DNA of 64,000 nt from Tenodera sinensis. Its lineage: Eukaryota; Arthropoda; Insecta; Mantodea; Mantidae. Shown one piece after another: positions 46,440 through 56,500 of the stretch (the stretch's first letter is position 1; the number at the start of each line of letters is the position of its first letter). The position numbers were made by a program, and so were the translations under genes. The notes under the pieces are model-generated. The model had not been told where the DNA came from. It searched no databases and worked only from the letters and a program-made list of their open reading frames with translations. The stretch is taken from positions 107,952,904 to 108,016,903 of the forward strand of contig CM060968.1 of the NCBI GenBank assembly GCA_030765045.1, written 5' to 3'.

Positions 46440-47010
46440 CTTCATAAACGCTTCTAGATAAGATTAGGGACATACTCAAGATGTAGGGACAGTCAAAATT
46501 TTTTAGAGCCGGTCGCTATTTGATGGCTTTGGCATTTCATTCTGTTTGGATGCCCACGAGAAGGAAAGAAAAAGAAAAAATAGCGAAATTCGCTTGAGAA
46601 AAGTATGAATATGAAACTTCAAACGATAACAAAGAATATCTTGAATATAACGCCCAAAACCCATTTATTTAGCACAGACTGGGTGCTTTATGCAGATATA
46701 ACTTTTTGGTATAGTAAGGTTTTCTTATGTTCTATATTTATTAACTATACTAAATTCAGAGTGAAGACCATGTCACAAATTATCTACTCAAATTATAATT
46801 AAACAGTTTTTCATCAAAAGAATTTAAATGTTTTTAACGGAAGTAGTTAGGCGTTTTTTAAAAAAATCAGAAATAACGAAACATTTTTAATTTTAAAGAT
46901 AATTTGGGTTGGAGGATTTTATTGGAAACTCACATCTTTGGAAGATGCAGGACTTAAGTTATGCTACACTCAAACACACACACGAACACATACATTTAGT
47001 TTTTTGGGGG
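46440..47010 (-). repeat. Family R, degraded copy
   Basis: CGGTCGCTATTTGATGGCTT, AAAGAATATCTTGAATAT, GGAAGATGCAGGACTTAAGT and a short CAAACACACACACG run at the microsatellite site, in minus orientation. Confidence 0.65.
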
Positions 47011-48320
47011 CGATGTTATGGTAAGAGTCTGTAAGTTAAAATCCAGAAATTGTGATTAAGATTTGACTATCGCGTAATTTATTCACAAATATATTTAAGG
47101 AGGGATATTAAAGGTCCTTGACGGAAACGTCTCCAACAATTACGATGAAAATTTATATTTAGTTAAAACTTTGCTTTTCAGGTTTATATATATATCTTCT
47201 CTCCCCAAAAAACACGATTAAAAAAAGGAAAAGTCGAGCGAAGCTCGGTCGCCCAGGTACTTCACAATGAAATGTGTCAGTAACTACACATAATCTATGA
47301 ACGGTTATCTTAATTAACATGAGTTAACCTTTCGGAAGAATATTTTATGGAATCTGTATAAAAATAAAGTATCATTTTTCTTTCCCTTGTAAAATAAGTA
47401 TAACATACTTGCACAGCGCAACCAAACAAATTTTCTTTCAAGCACTGAGAATTGCATGTTCTTATTTTGCAGTAAAATGCAGAAGTTCTAAAAGGTAATC
47501 TTTTGGATATATTCTTCCTGTTACAAAACATTTTGCTCTAACATACTTTTACTGCATTCAGAGTAACATTTTCTGGAAGCAATAAAACAAATGTGTTTAG
47601 AAAAGTCAGAGTTACTGCACGAGCTTGAACAACTGTTTCATAGTTTTACTGTTTTTCAATCTTAAAACTGAACGCGCTTTTATTCCCTTTAACCTTTTAT
47701 GGATTTGGAATCCGCTTGGCTAATGGACATCTGATGCCATTATACATTGTTGTCAAATGTATCAACTGTTTGAAACTACAATACTCCACGTCCCTTAACA
47801 TTGTCTAGAAGTTCGTGTGAATCAGTCCTTTTGCCGCCGACAGAAGCTATGAGATTTCTCTCTTTCTGTGTATGCGTGAGTGGTTTCGAAAGGATGACAC
47901 AAATTCTAAATGTAACGTCTTTTAATAAATCATCAATTTTCACTCTTTTCACTTGAGATATTGCCGACCAATATACGTGTATCACCTAATTCACAGACCA
48001 ATCAACACCATTCACATTCAGAAATAAGCTTTATGATGATTACTTTATGTCCGGTGGTTTTCGTGTACTTCGACGTGAAAACAAATTTTACGTCTGTTTC
48101 CTTTGACAGACGAAATAGAAGTGACGGTTCTTCCTCTGATTGGCGCCACGTTGTGAAAACCCATTGAAAATTACTTCTCCGTTTAAGCCCACGAGGCTAC
48201 CTCCTCTTTGTTCGTTTTCTGTCTATATTTATTATTTATTTAAAATTATTAGTATAATCAGCATTAGTTTGAAATGCTTATGTTGTAAATTATTAATCTT
48301 TTTTTAAATATCTATAATTT
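47011..48320. other. Unassigned, 1.3 kb
   Basis: Includes a short palindromic CGAGCGAAGCTCGGTCG near 47235. No gene recognised. Confidence 0.35.
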
Positions 48321-48500
48321 CGGGATGACTCAGGCGGTAACGTCTGTGGCCCGCATTCGGGAGGTCACGGGTTCGTTCACCGTAGCCGCGCACTCTGATA
48401 TGGGGGTTTCCGTGGTTTCCTCATGTCACTTGGCGAATGCTGAGGTGCATTATTTCATACCACGGTTTCCTTCTCATCATTTCCCTTCATTCCACTTCCT
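48321..48500 (+). repeat. SINE-C-like (tRNA-derived), copy 3, diverged
   Basis: GATGACTCAGGCGGTAACG (A-box side), CATTCGGGAGGTCACGGG and GGGTTCGTTCACC (B box). The body (GGGGGTTTCCGTGGTTTCC, TTGGCGAATGC) is related to SINE-C but more diverged. The 3' boundary is unclear; 48501-48800 may be further body and has a G14 run at 48629-48642. Confidence 0.6.
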
Positions 48501-49584
48501 TATCATATTTCAAGTGTACTTCCAGGCGTGTAGTGTTGGCAGTGTCGGGCAGATGACGTGGATGACTGAGCACGGTAACTGCTGTTCTCGGCGCTAGGTG
48601 GTGTTTGGTGGCCCTGTCCTCCCTCGCGGGGGGGGGGGGGGCGTTCAGTGTGACACCGGACCTGCAGTGTGATGGGTGCTCGGCGGGGCCCGGCTCCTGG
48701 ATGGAGAGATCTCAGCACTTGTTAGGGACTTCGGCGCGTCTCTGTGGCCTGCCTAACTGCGACCCTGTGTAGCACCTTCAGTTTCTTCATTTCATCCTTA
48801 CCTCCTGGGGGTGGTAGCCACAATAGTTCTGTGTAGGTCGAAGTGAGCGAGGTGTCTCCATCTATCTGTACCCTTTACCTTAAGGTAAATAGTTGCAATG
48901 AATAATGCACAATGAAATAAACCTGGTGACTGATTAGCTAAGCAATGTAAACTTTTGTCAGGGGATAGGATTCATTAGCGAGTTTCATGGTCAGATAAAA
49001 GCAATTATGTTAGATGTGTGCGAAGAAAGTTAGTAGCTCAAGGTGTGCCTAGAAATAGATGTCTCTACCTGGGGAGGTGCAGATGTTATACATGGATAAA
49101 ATTCTGAACATCTTCCTGTCTTTCCCATTCGAGCGTTAACAGGAATGGTTTAGAGAGCTATTGCTTCTCCGCCGTGACATATAGCTTTTAAAGGTTTGTA
49201 ATATTATATTTGATAATTATTGACTGGTAAGATTATTACTATTAAGAAATTATACGGAAATGGATAAATAACTATTTTATCATTAGTTAGCATTTTACAT
49301 TCTAGCTGCATTTTGCCTTGAAACGATACAATTTTATTTACTAGGTTGCCTCATTAAAGAATAAGCCGGACTGATACCTACTCATATTAAAAAAAGCCTT
49401 AATAGCACCTTTAAAACCGCAAAAGATAAGGAATATTTATATAACTTTCAACCTTACAATTTCAAAAGGAATCAAACCGCTCCTGTAACGGAATAAAAAT
49501 AGTTTCACATTAAAACCACTACGTGTGGCCAGACTCTGAACCTAATTACACATTTATTAGGCCCATTTTGTGTTTTTCTACCAT
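48501..49584. other. Unassigned
   Basis: The first 300 bp are GC-richer, possibly the SINE-C body. The rest is AT-rich with no gene recognised. Confidence 0.35.
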
Positions 49585-50060
49585 CTTAGTATTTGGGGGA
49601 CGTTAATTACAGAAGCAAGTCGCAAGGCAGACGTAAGGTCATCTTCAGACAATTTTTCTCTTAGAACTTCAAGCTCATTAAGGAAAAAAGAAAAAAAAAT
49701 GTTAGTAGAGGTATGTACTGCCAAACATACACATAGTTGCAAATCTGCCTGGATATGTTCGATAAAACCGACATTATTATCATTATACACCTTTTTAAGA
49801 TCTGAATCACAGCACAGCTGAGCGAATTCTAGTTGAAGATCAACTGTAACATTTCATGATGAACAGATTAGGTCAAGGAAAAGAGATCCGGTTTAGATTT
49901 GAAAGCTTCCAAATTTGAAAACATTTTATCAAACTTCTCTAAGAGTGTATTCAATATGTAGCAATGCTTATTAATTTCTGTGTTTATGTTAAACGACTGC
50001 AAATGTGGCAGTGGTTTCGTTTCATCCATGGTATGCAATTGTTGAGTCCGGATTAACGCT
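49585..50060 (-). pseudogene. hAT transposase C-terminal relic (ZBED/SCAND3-like)
   Basis: Minus-strand segments in shifting frames: NTLLEKFDKMFSNLEAFKSK, then VTVDLQLEFAQLCCDSDLKK, then REKLSEDDLTSALRLASVIN. These correspond to the region before the hAT dimerisation domain (FSVDVExAPxxLQLELIDLQxDxxLK) and its end (RSxLTDxHLxxxLRLA). The GSTYxCEQxFS block is unreadable. There are several frameshifts and stops. Distinct from the hAT copies at 55864 and 61208. Confidence 0.6.
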
Positions 50061-50418
50061 GTACTAAGAGAGCAAGCAGGTGCTGCTGTTACGGGCAGCA
50101 TGGCCCTGCTAAACTCCGAAGCGCGCGCTTGCGCTCAGGTGCACTGTTTGACATCCTATTCTATACGGTTGTCTAAAATCTGGAGTCATTAGGAAATCCA
50201 TTTACAAATCAATGAGTATGCATATACAGACTCTAAAATGAATTGTCCTTTGGTAGTAGAGAGAGACGCTGCGAAAAACACTGGAGGGTTGTGGTTGCAG
50301 AAGATCTTGCAGACCGCCCTCCGGTTCTTGCCAGGTCAGGGTATCAACCCTCTACTGGCCGTGTAAGTTGTGTTACATAATAGACGGTAATAAGGTTGGT
50401 TTTGTTGGTGAATGTTGG
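50061..50418. other. Unassigned
   Basis: No gene recognised. CTGGAGGGTTG (50280) and CAACCCTCTA (50347) form a small inverted pair. Confidence 0.3.
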
Positions 50419-50442
50419 TTTTTTTTTTTTTTTTTTTTTTTT
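50419..50442 (-). repeat. Second poly(A)-type tract (T24 on plus strand)
   Basis: T24 located 58 bp beyond the LINE poly(A) tract. It could be the tail of a 3' transduction or an unrelated homopolymer. Confidence 0.5.
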
Positions 50443-50498
50443 GTTAATTAAGTATGTCAGAATATTGGTATGTCACGTCAGTAAGTTATGTCATAAAT

Positions 50499-50500
<2 letters not shown>

Positions 50501-50548
<48 letters not shown>
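50501..50548 (-). other. Poly(A) tail of the LINE
   Basis: 48 consecutive T on the plus strand. It begins inside the ORF2 stop codon, so there is no 3' untranslated region. Confidence 0.9.
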
Positions 50549-50551
<3 letters not shown>

Positions 50552-53246
50552 CGTTGCCAAGGACAAGTCGTGGGCGTTTATAACGCTCTCCAGGGTCCAA
50601 GTCATACTCGCCTAGTCCCCGTATTAATTGGTTGAAACTGGAAGGGAGCTTGTCAAAGAAGGGTTTTGAAAGTATGTTGATATATTGCTTCACTGAGGGA
50701 AAGTGAAGATCCTTCTGAATGGTAGCATTTGGTATATACCATGGAGAGTTTGTAGCCGTTCTAAGATATCTCGACTGAAGGACTTCTAGCTGTCTCAGGT
50801 GTGTTTGAGCTGCTACTCCCCAGATCTGGCAGGCATACGTAAAGGCTGGTCTAAGCACTTGCTTGTACAGTAACAGTTTGTTGTCCAAGGACAAGCGAGA
50901 TCTCCTGTTGTAAAGCGGGTACAGCATTGCCATTCGTTTGTTAACCCTATTGCTGACGTCTTCCAGGTGTGTCTTCCAGGTAAGTTTGACGTCTAGGGTA
51001 ACTCCTAGATATTTCACACAATTAGACCACGGCACATCTTCCCCTGCCAGGCGGATGGGTGCCACGTCAACCATCGGGCGACGGCCAAAGGTTATAGCTT
51101 GGCTTTTCTGAGGGTGGATACGTAACCGCCATCGATTAAACCAGGTGGTCAGTAGGTCAGCATATTGTTGAATACGCCTGGCTGACATATAATTTTTTGA
51201 AGATGTTGAGGTAATGGCGGTATCATCCGCAAAAAGATAGAGTGAGCACCGTGGTAGTGTAGGCAGAGTGTTTATATACAGAAGAAACAGTGTGGGTGCC
51301 AGTACACTGCCTTGGGGTACGCCGGCACGTATCGGATGAGAGGTGGAAGTAGCATCTTCATAAGTTACAGCGAAAGATCTGTTTTGAAGATAGGAGTACA
51401 GTAGATGGATGAGATATGATGGAACTTGATATGTGAGGAGCCGAGAAATAAGTCCCTCATGCCAGACGCTGTCGAAAGCCCTAGTTACGTCCAACAATAG
51501 GGCTGAGACGTAATGACGTCTGTTAAAGGCTGTGTATATCTCATCCACCAGCCGGAGAAGTTGGTGAACAGTTGAGTGAGATGTTCTGAAGCCGAACTGT
51601 TCGGGCCTAATGACATTGTGCCTGTCTAAGGTACTCCTTAGCCGTGTCTGTATCACGTTCTCAAAGAGCTTGCTCAGAACGGGAAGTAAGCTGATCGGTC
51701 TATAGCTCTCTGGAGATGACGGATCTTTGCCTGGCTTGCATATTGTGATAACTTTCGCATACTTCCATGTTTGTGGGAAGTGCGAAGTTTTAAGTATGGC
51801 ATTGAAAATATGTGCCAATAGTTTCAGCCAATCAGGTGGAAGGGCTTTAAGAGCGGCGTTTGTGATTCCGTCAAATCCTGGTGCTTTGTAGGGAGCAAGC
51901 TTGCGTATATATCCTGTGATTTCCTGCACCGACGTTTCCTCAAGGTGAGAATAATCAGCAGGAACCTGGAGAAAGTTGGTAATCTCCGTTTGGACTTGAG
52001 TGATGTGGTCCTGGTCAGCTGAATCCGCTGCCATAAAAGATGTTTCCAAATATCTAGCTTGCAATTCAGCTTTTTCTTTTCCCGACTGAGCTATCATCTG
52101 TCCGTGTCGAAGAGGTGGGTTTTGTTGTGGTATACCCATTAGTACTTTGGTTGTCCGCCAAAGAGAGCCGTCTTCAGGTTTTAAGTGACAAAGGTGAGAC
52201 TCCCATTTGTTGTTTGAATGTTGGCGGAGTTCAACCTTAAGTTCCTCTTGTAGACGTCTGTAAAGTGTCTTGTCCTCCGGGGACCTGGAGAACATATAAC
52301 GTCTCCTGGCTCTATTCTTGTTCTGTATCAGGGCCCTTATCCTACCAGGTAGAGGCTCGCTGTTAAATTGGTGTAGTGTTGGCTTTGGCGATGCGCTCTT
52401 GATCGCAGACACTATGGCCTCTGTTGTATTTTTCACCAATAGTTCAACTTCCTGGGAAGTTGTGCAGGGTTCAAGGCGTGGTTGAACTTGTTCCAATATA
52501 TTGGTGAACTTTTCCCAGTTTGTAGTTCGAGGCGACGGAACTGGCCGTGCTAGTTTATATGTTGGCTTAGATGGAAAAGTAATGAGGACTGGATAGTGGT
52601 CAGAAGATAGAGCTGGCACTGTATATAGTATTATGTGAGGTCTCACATTTTTGACCAGTGCAATATCAAGCCAATCTGGAGGTCTGCGATCGCCGTAGTG
52701 TATGGTAGGTGAGTTAGGGACCTGTACTGAGATGGCTCTCGAGGTCACATAGGCATTTAACTTTTGGCCTCGGTGAGATATACAGGTGGAGTTCCAGTTT
52801 TGGTGTTTACTGTTATAGTCGCCTGCAGCTATAGTTGGTACTGGAGAGGAGAACAGCAAATCCAGTTCCCTGTCTAGCAACGGCCTTGTTGGTGCAATAT
52901 ACACCGAGAACAGGTTTAGTGGTCCTCGAGCCGTGCTTATCTGGATACCAGTAGCTTCCATGTTTCTGGTATTTGAGATGTCAAGTTGATGGTGACAGAT
53001 GGAGTCATTTATATATATTGCTGTTCCTCCAAAGCCATCTTCACGATCCTTTCTGTAGCATTTCATTCCAGGGATTTTCATCCTTATGTGCGGATGCAGG
53101 TGTGTTTCCTGTACTAATAGTACCTGGACTTTGTGCATAGCTAGAAAGTCGGTTAGTTCTTCTCTCTTGGATCGCAGCCCATTTGCGTTCCAGTAACATA
53201 TTATGAGCTTGGAGAAGTCTGGTTTTGCAATGGGCGTACTAGCCAT
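50547..53246 (-). CDS. LINE ORF2: AP endonuclease-reverse transcriptase, 899 aa
   Basis: Nicks target DNA and copies the element RNA by target-primed reverse transcription. N-terminal endonuclease (about 15-225): WNANGL, QETH (E47), AGDYNSKHQNW (D143, N145), DWLDIAL and SSDHYP (D216, H217). The RT (about 485-760) has RPISLLPVLSKLFE, EQFGFRTSHSTV, LLLDVTRAFDSVWH (D586), AGVPQGSVLAPTLF, LFADDTAI (DD at 674-675) and KYLGVTLD. A short C-terminus follows without RNase H. Length matches Jockey-clade ORF2 (about 900 aa). The ATG at 53246 overlaps the ORF1 stop (ATGGCTAG), suggesting coupled translation. The TAA at 50549-50547 merges with the poly(A) tail. No stop or frameshift, so it is probably young. 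Confidence 0.95.
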
Positions 53247-54975
53247 GACGACTGCAGAAGGTGAAGACGGTGCGGATTAGCACTGTGTCCGCCGAAAGTG
53301 ATGGTGGGCGCGACAGAAGTGCTTCTGCCAGTGCGGCAGCAAACTGGATGCGGAGGTGACAAGGAATACGGTCGATTACCTCGTAAAACGCCGAATCCAT
53401 TTCCTCGAAGTTTGAGGCAGATGATGCTTGGTTTGCGTGAGCATTCCTGGCTGGTGGTGTAGTAATAGTAATGGTGTTTTCTCCCATTGGTTTAGGTTGT
53501 CGCTGAACGGCCAATGAGGGGATGTTGGAGGAATGCCTTGGATGTTGTGCATGTCTCTGTGGAAGTGGCGTTTTCTCCAGAGGCTGAGACTCTTGGTTCG
53601 AGGAAGTGTTTGCTGCAGCAGCATAAGATGAGAAACTTAGGGGCTGGCGAGATGGTAAGCCAGGGTGCCTAGTTCCGTAAAAAGCCTCCTTTGGAAGACC
53701 GCGAGGGTTTGGGACCCTGGGTGCGGCATCAACTCTGGATGGTGTTCCTTTCTTGCGGCACTCCATCTCGTATCTTGCCTCTTGCCAAATTGGACATTTG
53801 GCGTATCTACATGAGTGTGCATCCCCACAGTTTGCACAGGTGGGTTGCGCCCCATCTATCAGCCTCTTGGGACAGGAGTTTCTTTCGTGGCCTTTTTCAC
53901 CACAAAAGGCACAAACAGGGGAAAGGTTGCACCCTGCAGCTCCGTGAGTGAACTGCTGACAGTTCGTGCACTGTTGAGGTCTACGGGGTGGTCTGTAGGC
54001 CTCCACTTTGACAATGGCGGAAAACATATGTGTTTCTTGATATATCCCCTCTGTGATTTCCGTTTTTTCTAAAGCCACACGGAAGTGGGGCAGGGGGCCT
54101 TTGTAAGGTCCACGAACAGCACGAAGCTGGGCTACATTGACAACTGGGTAGCCCTTGCTCTTTAAGAGGTCTGACACCTCTTCAGTGGTGATGTACTGAG
54201 GCACGTTTTTTATAGTTACGTGCAGCCTCTTTTCCTCAGCCAAAGGAGTGGCGATAAATTCCAGTTTTTGCGACTCCAAAAACCGGCGGACTTGCCTATG
54301 GGCTTCAGGGGAAGTTGTCTGAATGCACACTGTCTGTCGTGCATTTCTAACAGTAAATAGAGGCTCTCTTGCCTCGCGGAAGTGATGGATAACCTTCCTG
54401 GCATCCTCTGGATTACGCAGAAAGATTGGCGTAGTCCTTCTTGTATTTTGTTGCGGCTGTTGGGCAACATTGCCTGTCTGGCTTACATTTGGAGTGGCAA
54501 CATCCTCTTCCATGCTCTCAGCCACGTTATTTTGAGTAGACGTGGAAGCCAGAGCTTGGTATTGATTTGCCGTAGATACTGGCACGTTTACATTGGGATG
54601 AGAGGGTGTATTTCTCTTCCTCTTTGGCTGTACTGTGTGCCACTGTTGTTGGGATTTCGTGGCCTGGTCGTGATGGAATAGATAGCTATCTATTGCATCT
54701 AATCTTGCCTTGTGTGCAGCCATGGAGATGTACAGTTGAGTGCAGTCGCTTCTCGGTATTTCGTTTTTAGGCAGCATTTCAAGCAGCTGGGAATCAGCTT
54801 GTTTGATGTAAGCTTGCCGTGCTTGGCGCTCGCTTACAAGGGTGTTGTGAATATGCTCCTCCAAGGGTAGTGATGGCTCCTGGATGAGTTCCTGTCCAAG
54901 GAACGTTAAAATATTACCTCCCTCAAGGTAATATAAGCTCATTTTTCCAGTTTCGGATGTCAGGGGACTAGGCAT
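53239..54975 (-). CDS. LINE ORF1: gag-like nucleic-acid-binding protein, 578 aa
   Basis: Binds element RNA in the ribonucleoprotein. I chose the ATG at 54975 (MPSPLTSETGKMSLYYLEGG); the frame opens 19 codons further up at a TTG without ATG. There is a Gln/Thr-rich, low-complexity middle (about 105-180) and a PRE_C2HC-type domain (about 250-330: LHVTIKNVPQYITTEEVSDL to VKVEAYRPP). Three zinc knuckles follow: C336-C339-H344-C349, C355-C358-H363-C368 and C380-C383-H387-C394. A Pro/Ser-rich tail precedes the end. It overlaps ORF2 by 8 nt. Domain order matches Jockey-clade ORF1. Uninterrupted. Confidence 0.94.
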   Translation of the reverse strand: MPSPLTSETGKMSLYYLEGGNILTFLGQELIQEPSLPLEEHIHNTLVSERQARQAYIKQADSQLLEMLPKNEIPRSDCTQLYISMAAHKARLDAIDSYLFHHDQATKSQQQWHTVQPKRKRNTPSHPNVNVPVSTANQYQALASTSTQNNVAESMEEDVATPNVSQTGNVAQQPQQNTRRTTPIFLRNPEDARKVIHHFREAREPLFTVRNARQTVCIQTTSPEAHRQVRRFLESQKLEFIATPLAEEKRLHVTIKNVPQYITTEEVSDLLKSKGYPVVNVAQLRAVRGPYKGPLPHFRVALEKTEITEGIYQETHMFSAIVKVEAYRPPRRPQQCTNCQQFTHGAAGCNLSPVCAFCGEKGHERNSCPKRLIDGAQPTCANCGDAHSCRYAKCPIWQEARYEMECRKKGTPSRVDAAPRVPNPRGLPKEAFYGTRHPGLPSRQPLSFSSYAAAANTSSNQESQPLEKTPLPQRHAQHPRHSSNIPSLAVQRQPKPMGENTITITTPPARNAHANQASSASNFEEMDSAFYEVIDRIPCHLRIQFAAALAEALLSRPPSLSADTVLIRTVFTFCSRHG

Positions 54976-55025
54976 GGTCAGTCGTAAAGTTTGGTGAGCG
55001 CGGTTTGCTCGGGTAATAGAGGACA

Positions 55026-55059
55026 GGACCAAAAGGCGCCGTATCAGTAATAAAACTGA
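55026..55059 (-). promoter_or_regulatory. Internal TATA-less LINE promoter: Inr plus DPE
   Basis: TCAGTT at 55059-55054 fits the arthropod initiator with +1 at A55057. GGTCC at 55030-55026 fits the DPE consensus RGWYV exactly at +28 to +32. This Inr/DPE pairing is the known promoter design of Jockey-clade elements. The leader from +1 to the ORF1 ATG is 82 nt. Confidence 0.7.
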
Positions 55060-55062
55060 TGG

Positions 55063-55349
55063 CTAAGTCTTGTTACCCTACCCACCGGTCTTAGAAATTG
55101 GTTTAAGTGCTTTAAAAGCACAAAAGTCGTGTGGAAAGAGTACAATTGATACAGAATTTTTGTACCAATCGGTCAGCCTAATACAACGACGAATCACAAC
55201 GCCGGGATGAAGAAATGATAGACGCTTCTTCTCTCTGATTCGTCCACAAATCTGCATGCAGGAGCGCTAGTAAAGTTACGTCCGCTTCTCACGAAGGTTG
55301 GAACGCAACTCTTGGTAGTAGAATTGGAAATAATCCATAGAAAATTACA
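55063..55349. other. Unassigned
   Basis: Flank of the LINE 5' end. No gene recognised. Confidence 0.3.
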
Positions 55350-55500
55350 GGCAGTAAGGTCTTTGGTCTGCACTCACGAAGTCCGGGTTTCAAATTCGGT
55401 GGGTCCACGAATCTGACTGGTTTTTTTGTGATTTCTCTCAGTCGCCGAGGTAAATACCATATTGGATATTTTATACCACGACCCAAAATTACCCATTAAG
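55350..55500 (+). repeat. Possible tRNA-like SINE fragment
   Basis: CACGAAGTCCGGGTTTCAAA then TTCGGTGGGTCC resembles a degenerate B box, followed by TCGCCGAGGTAAATACC which loosely recalls SINE-C body words. No A box. Weak. Confidence 0.3.
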
Positions 55501-55863
55501 CCCAAAACACTAATAAAAATTAAATTACATGGTAATATCGAATTCGCTACCATCTATTTGCAGATGCCGAAAGCTGGTAGGTTGAAAGGCACTGTAATGC
55601 CACTTGCCCAGCACGCATAGAAGCAAAGTATTAAGGTCTCTATGAACGCCATCTACCAGGCACTTGAAGAAGCAGAGGTACTGTGGACACGTGACGAAGC
55701 AAATTGTATGGTGCTTGGATAAGTTAGCGACGAATGATGTAAAACGTTTGCGAAAGAGATGTCCACTATCCGTGGTCTGCCTCTGTTTAATCCCCAGCCG
55801 TGCATTGTGTTGTAGTGGCATTTTGGCTTTATGTACGTTGCGTTTGATTTACGAAATCACTTT
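55501..55863. other. Unassigned, downstream of the hAT relic
   Basis: A 98-codon minus ORF (55525-55821) has no recognised domain. It could be 3' sequence of the hAT copy that ends at 55864. Confidence 0.35.
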
Positions 55864-56049
55864 CTAATCCTCTGCCTTAAACATCTGTTCATCAGCGACT
55901 AGTTTAAGATGTCTATCAATATTTGGCGACAAAGTCGGAGTGTACAGCCTTAGAAGATGCACCAAGCGATCGTCACCTAACATATTGAGATATAGACTTT
56001 TAATATATTTAAATTTGAAGAAACCCTGTTCGCAAATATATGTAGAGCT
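55864..56049 (-). pseudogene. hAT transposase C-terminus relic
   Basis: 61 open codons to a TAG on the minus strand: SSTYICEQGFFKFKYIKSLY, then LGDDRLVHLLRLYTPTLSPN, ending KAED. This is the hAT dimerisation core (GSTYxCEQxFSxxxxxKS and LTDxxLxxxLRL). No start codon. The upstream part is cut off where R sequence begins at 56050, so R insertion or recombination probably removed the rest. Note the relic frame itself is not broken. Confidence 0.7.
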
Positions 56050-56340
56050 ATACTCATCTTACACACAGAATTCTTGCAAGTGCATTTTAATGGACATAAG
56101 AATTTTCAGAGATTATCTTATTGCTAATTTTCTTCAAGGTGCAAGGGGAATATGGAAATACAGTAGGCTTTAAGTGATAGTGAAATCTTTTAAGAGCTGG
56201 TTCCTATGCGATGCCTTTGAAATTCCGTTCTTTTTGTTAGGCCAAGAGATAAAAAAACGAATAATATATTCATATTTGAGAAAAGTATAACAACTGCCAA
56301 ATAAAGAATATCTCGGAAATGGTTCACTAAAAAAAAAAAT
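56050..56340 (-). repeat. Family R, 3' part truncated at a SINE-B
   Basis: AATTCTTGCAAGTGC, GAATATGGAAATACAGTAGG, ATCTCGGAAATGGTTCACT in minus orientation. R ends in an A-run exactly where SINE-B starts and does not resume recognisably beyond it. Confidence 0.7.
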
Positions 56341-56500
56341 TCGGTCTGGGTGGCTCAGTAGGTTAGACGCTGGCCTACTAATCCCAAGGCCGCGGGTTCA
56401 AATCCGGCCTAGATTTAAGTGTGCTTAAAACGATAGCTCCATGCCACTAGGTACGTCGAGGTATGACCAGCAGTTATAACGACGCTGAATAAATAGAAAA
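56341..56500 (+). repeat. SINE-B (tRNA-derived), copy 2
   Basis: GGGTGGCTCAGTAGGTTAGA (A box), GCGGGTTCAAATCCGGCC (B box), body CATGCCACTAGG and tail CGCTGAATAAATAG with A-rich end, matching the copy at 40710. Confidence 0.8.

Larger units (their letters stand above)
50501..55058 (-). mobile_element. Jockey-type LINE, apparently full length and intact (4.56 kb)
   Basis: Minus-strand order is 5' end CAGTTTTATTAC (55058), 82-83-nt leader, ORF1 (54975-53239), ORF2 (53246-50547), and an A48 tail (50501-50548). Both ORFs are uninterrupted and all expected catalytic and zinc-binding residues are present. The 5' end is inferred from a TCAGTT initiator plus a correctly spaced downstream element. ORF2 has endonuclease and RT but no RNase H, and ORF1 is a PRE_C2HC/zinc-knuckle gag, which is the Jockey-clade layout. 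A 4-bp ATGG occurs at both flanks (50497-50500, 55059-55062), too short to prove a target duplication. Confidence 0.92.

Noticed and set aside
53376..54681. Plus- and minus-strand ORFs overlapping LINE ORF1
   Set aside because: They lie in other frames of a confidently identified ORF and show no domain.
50497..55062. ATGG as the LINE target-site duplication
   Set aside because: Four bases can match by chance, and the second poly(T) tract makes the 3' boundary ambiguous.
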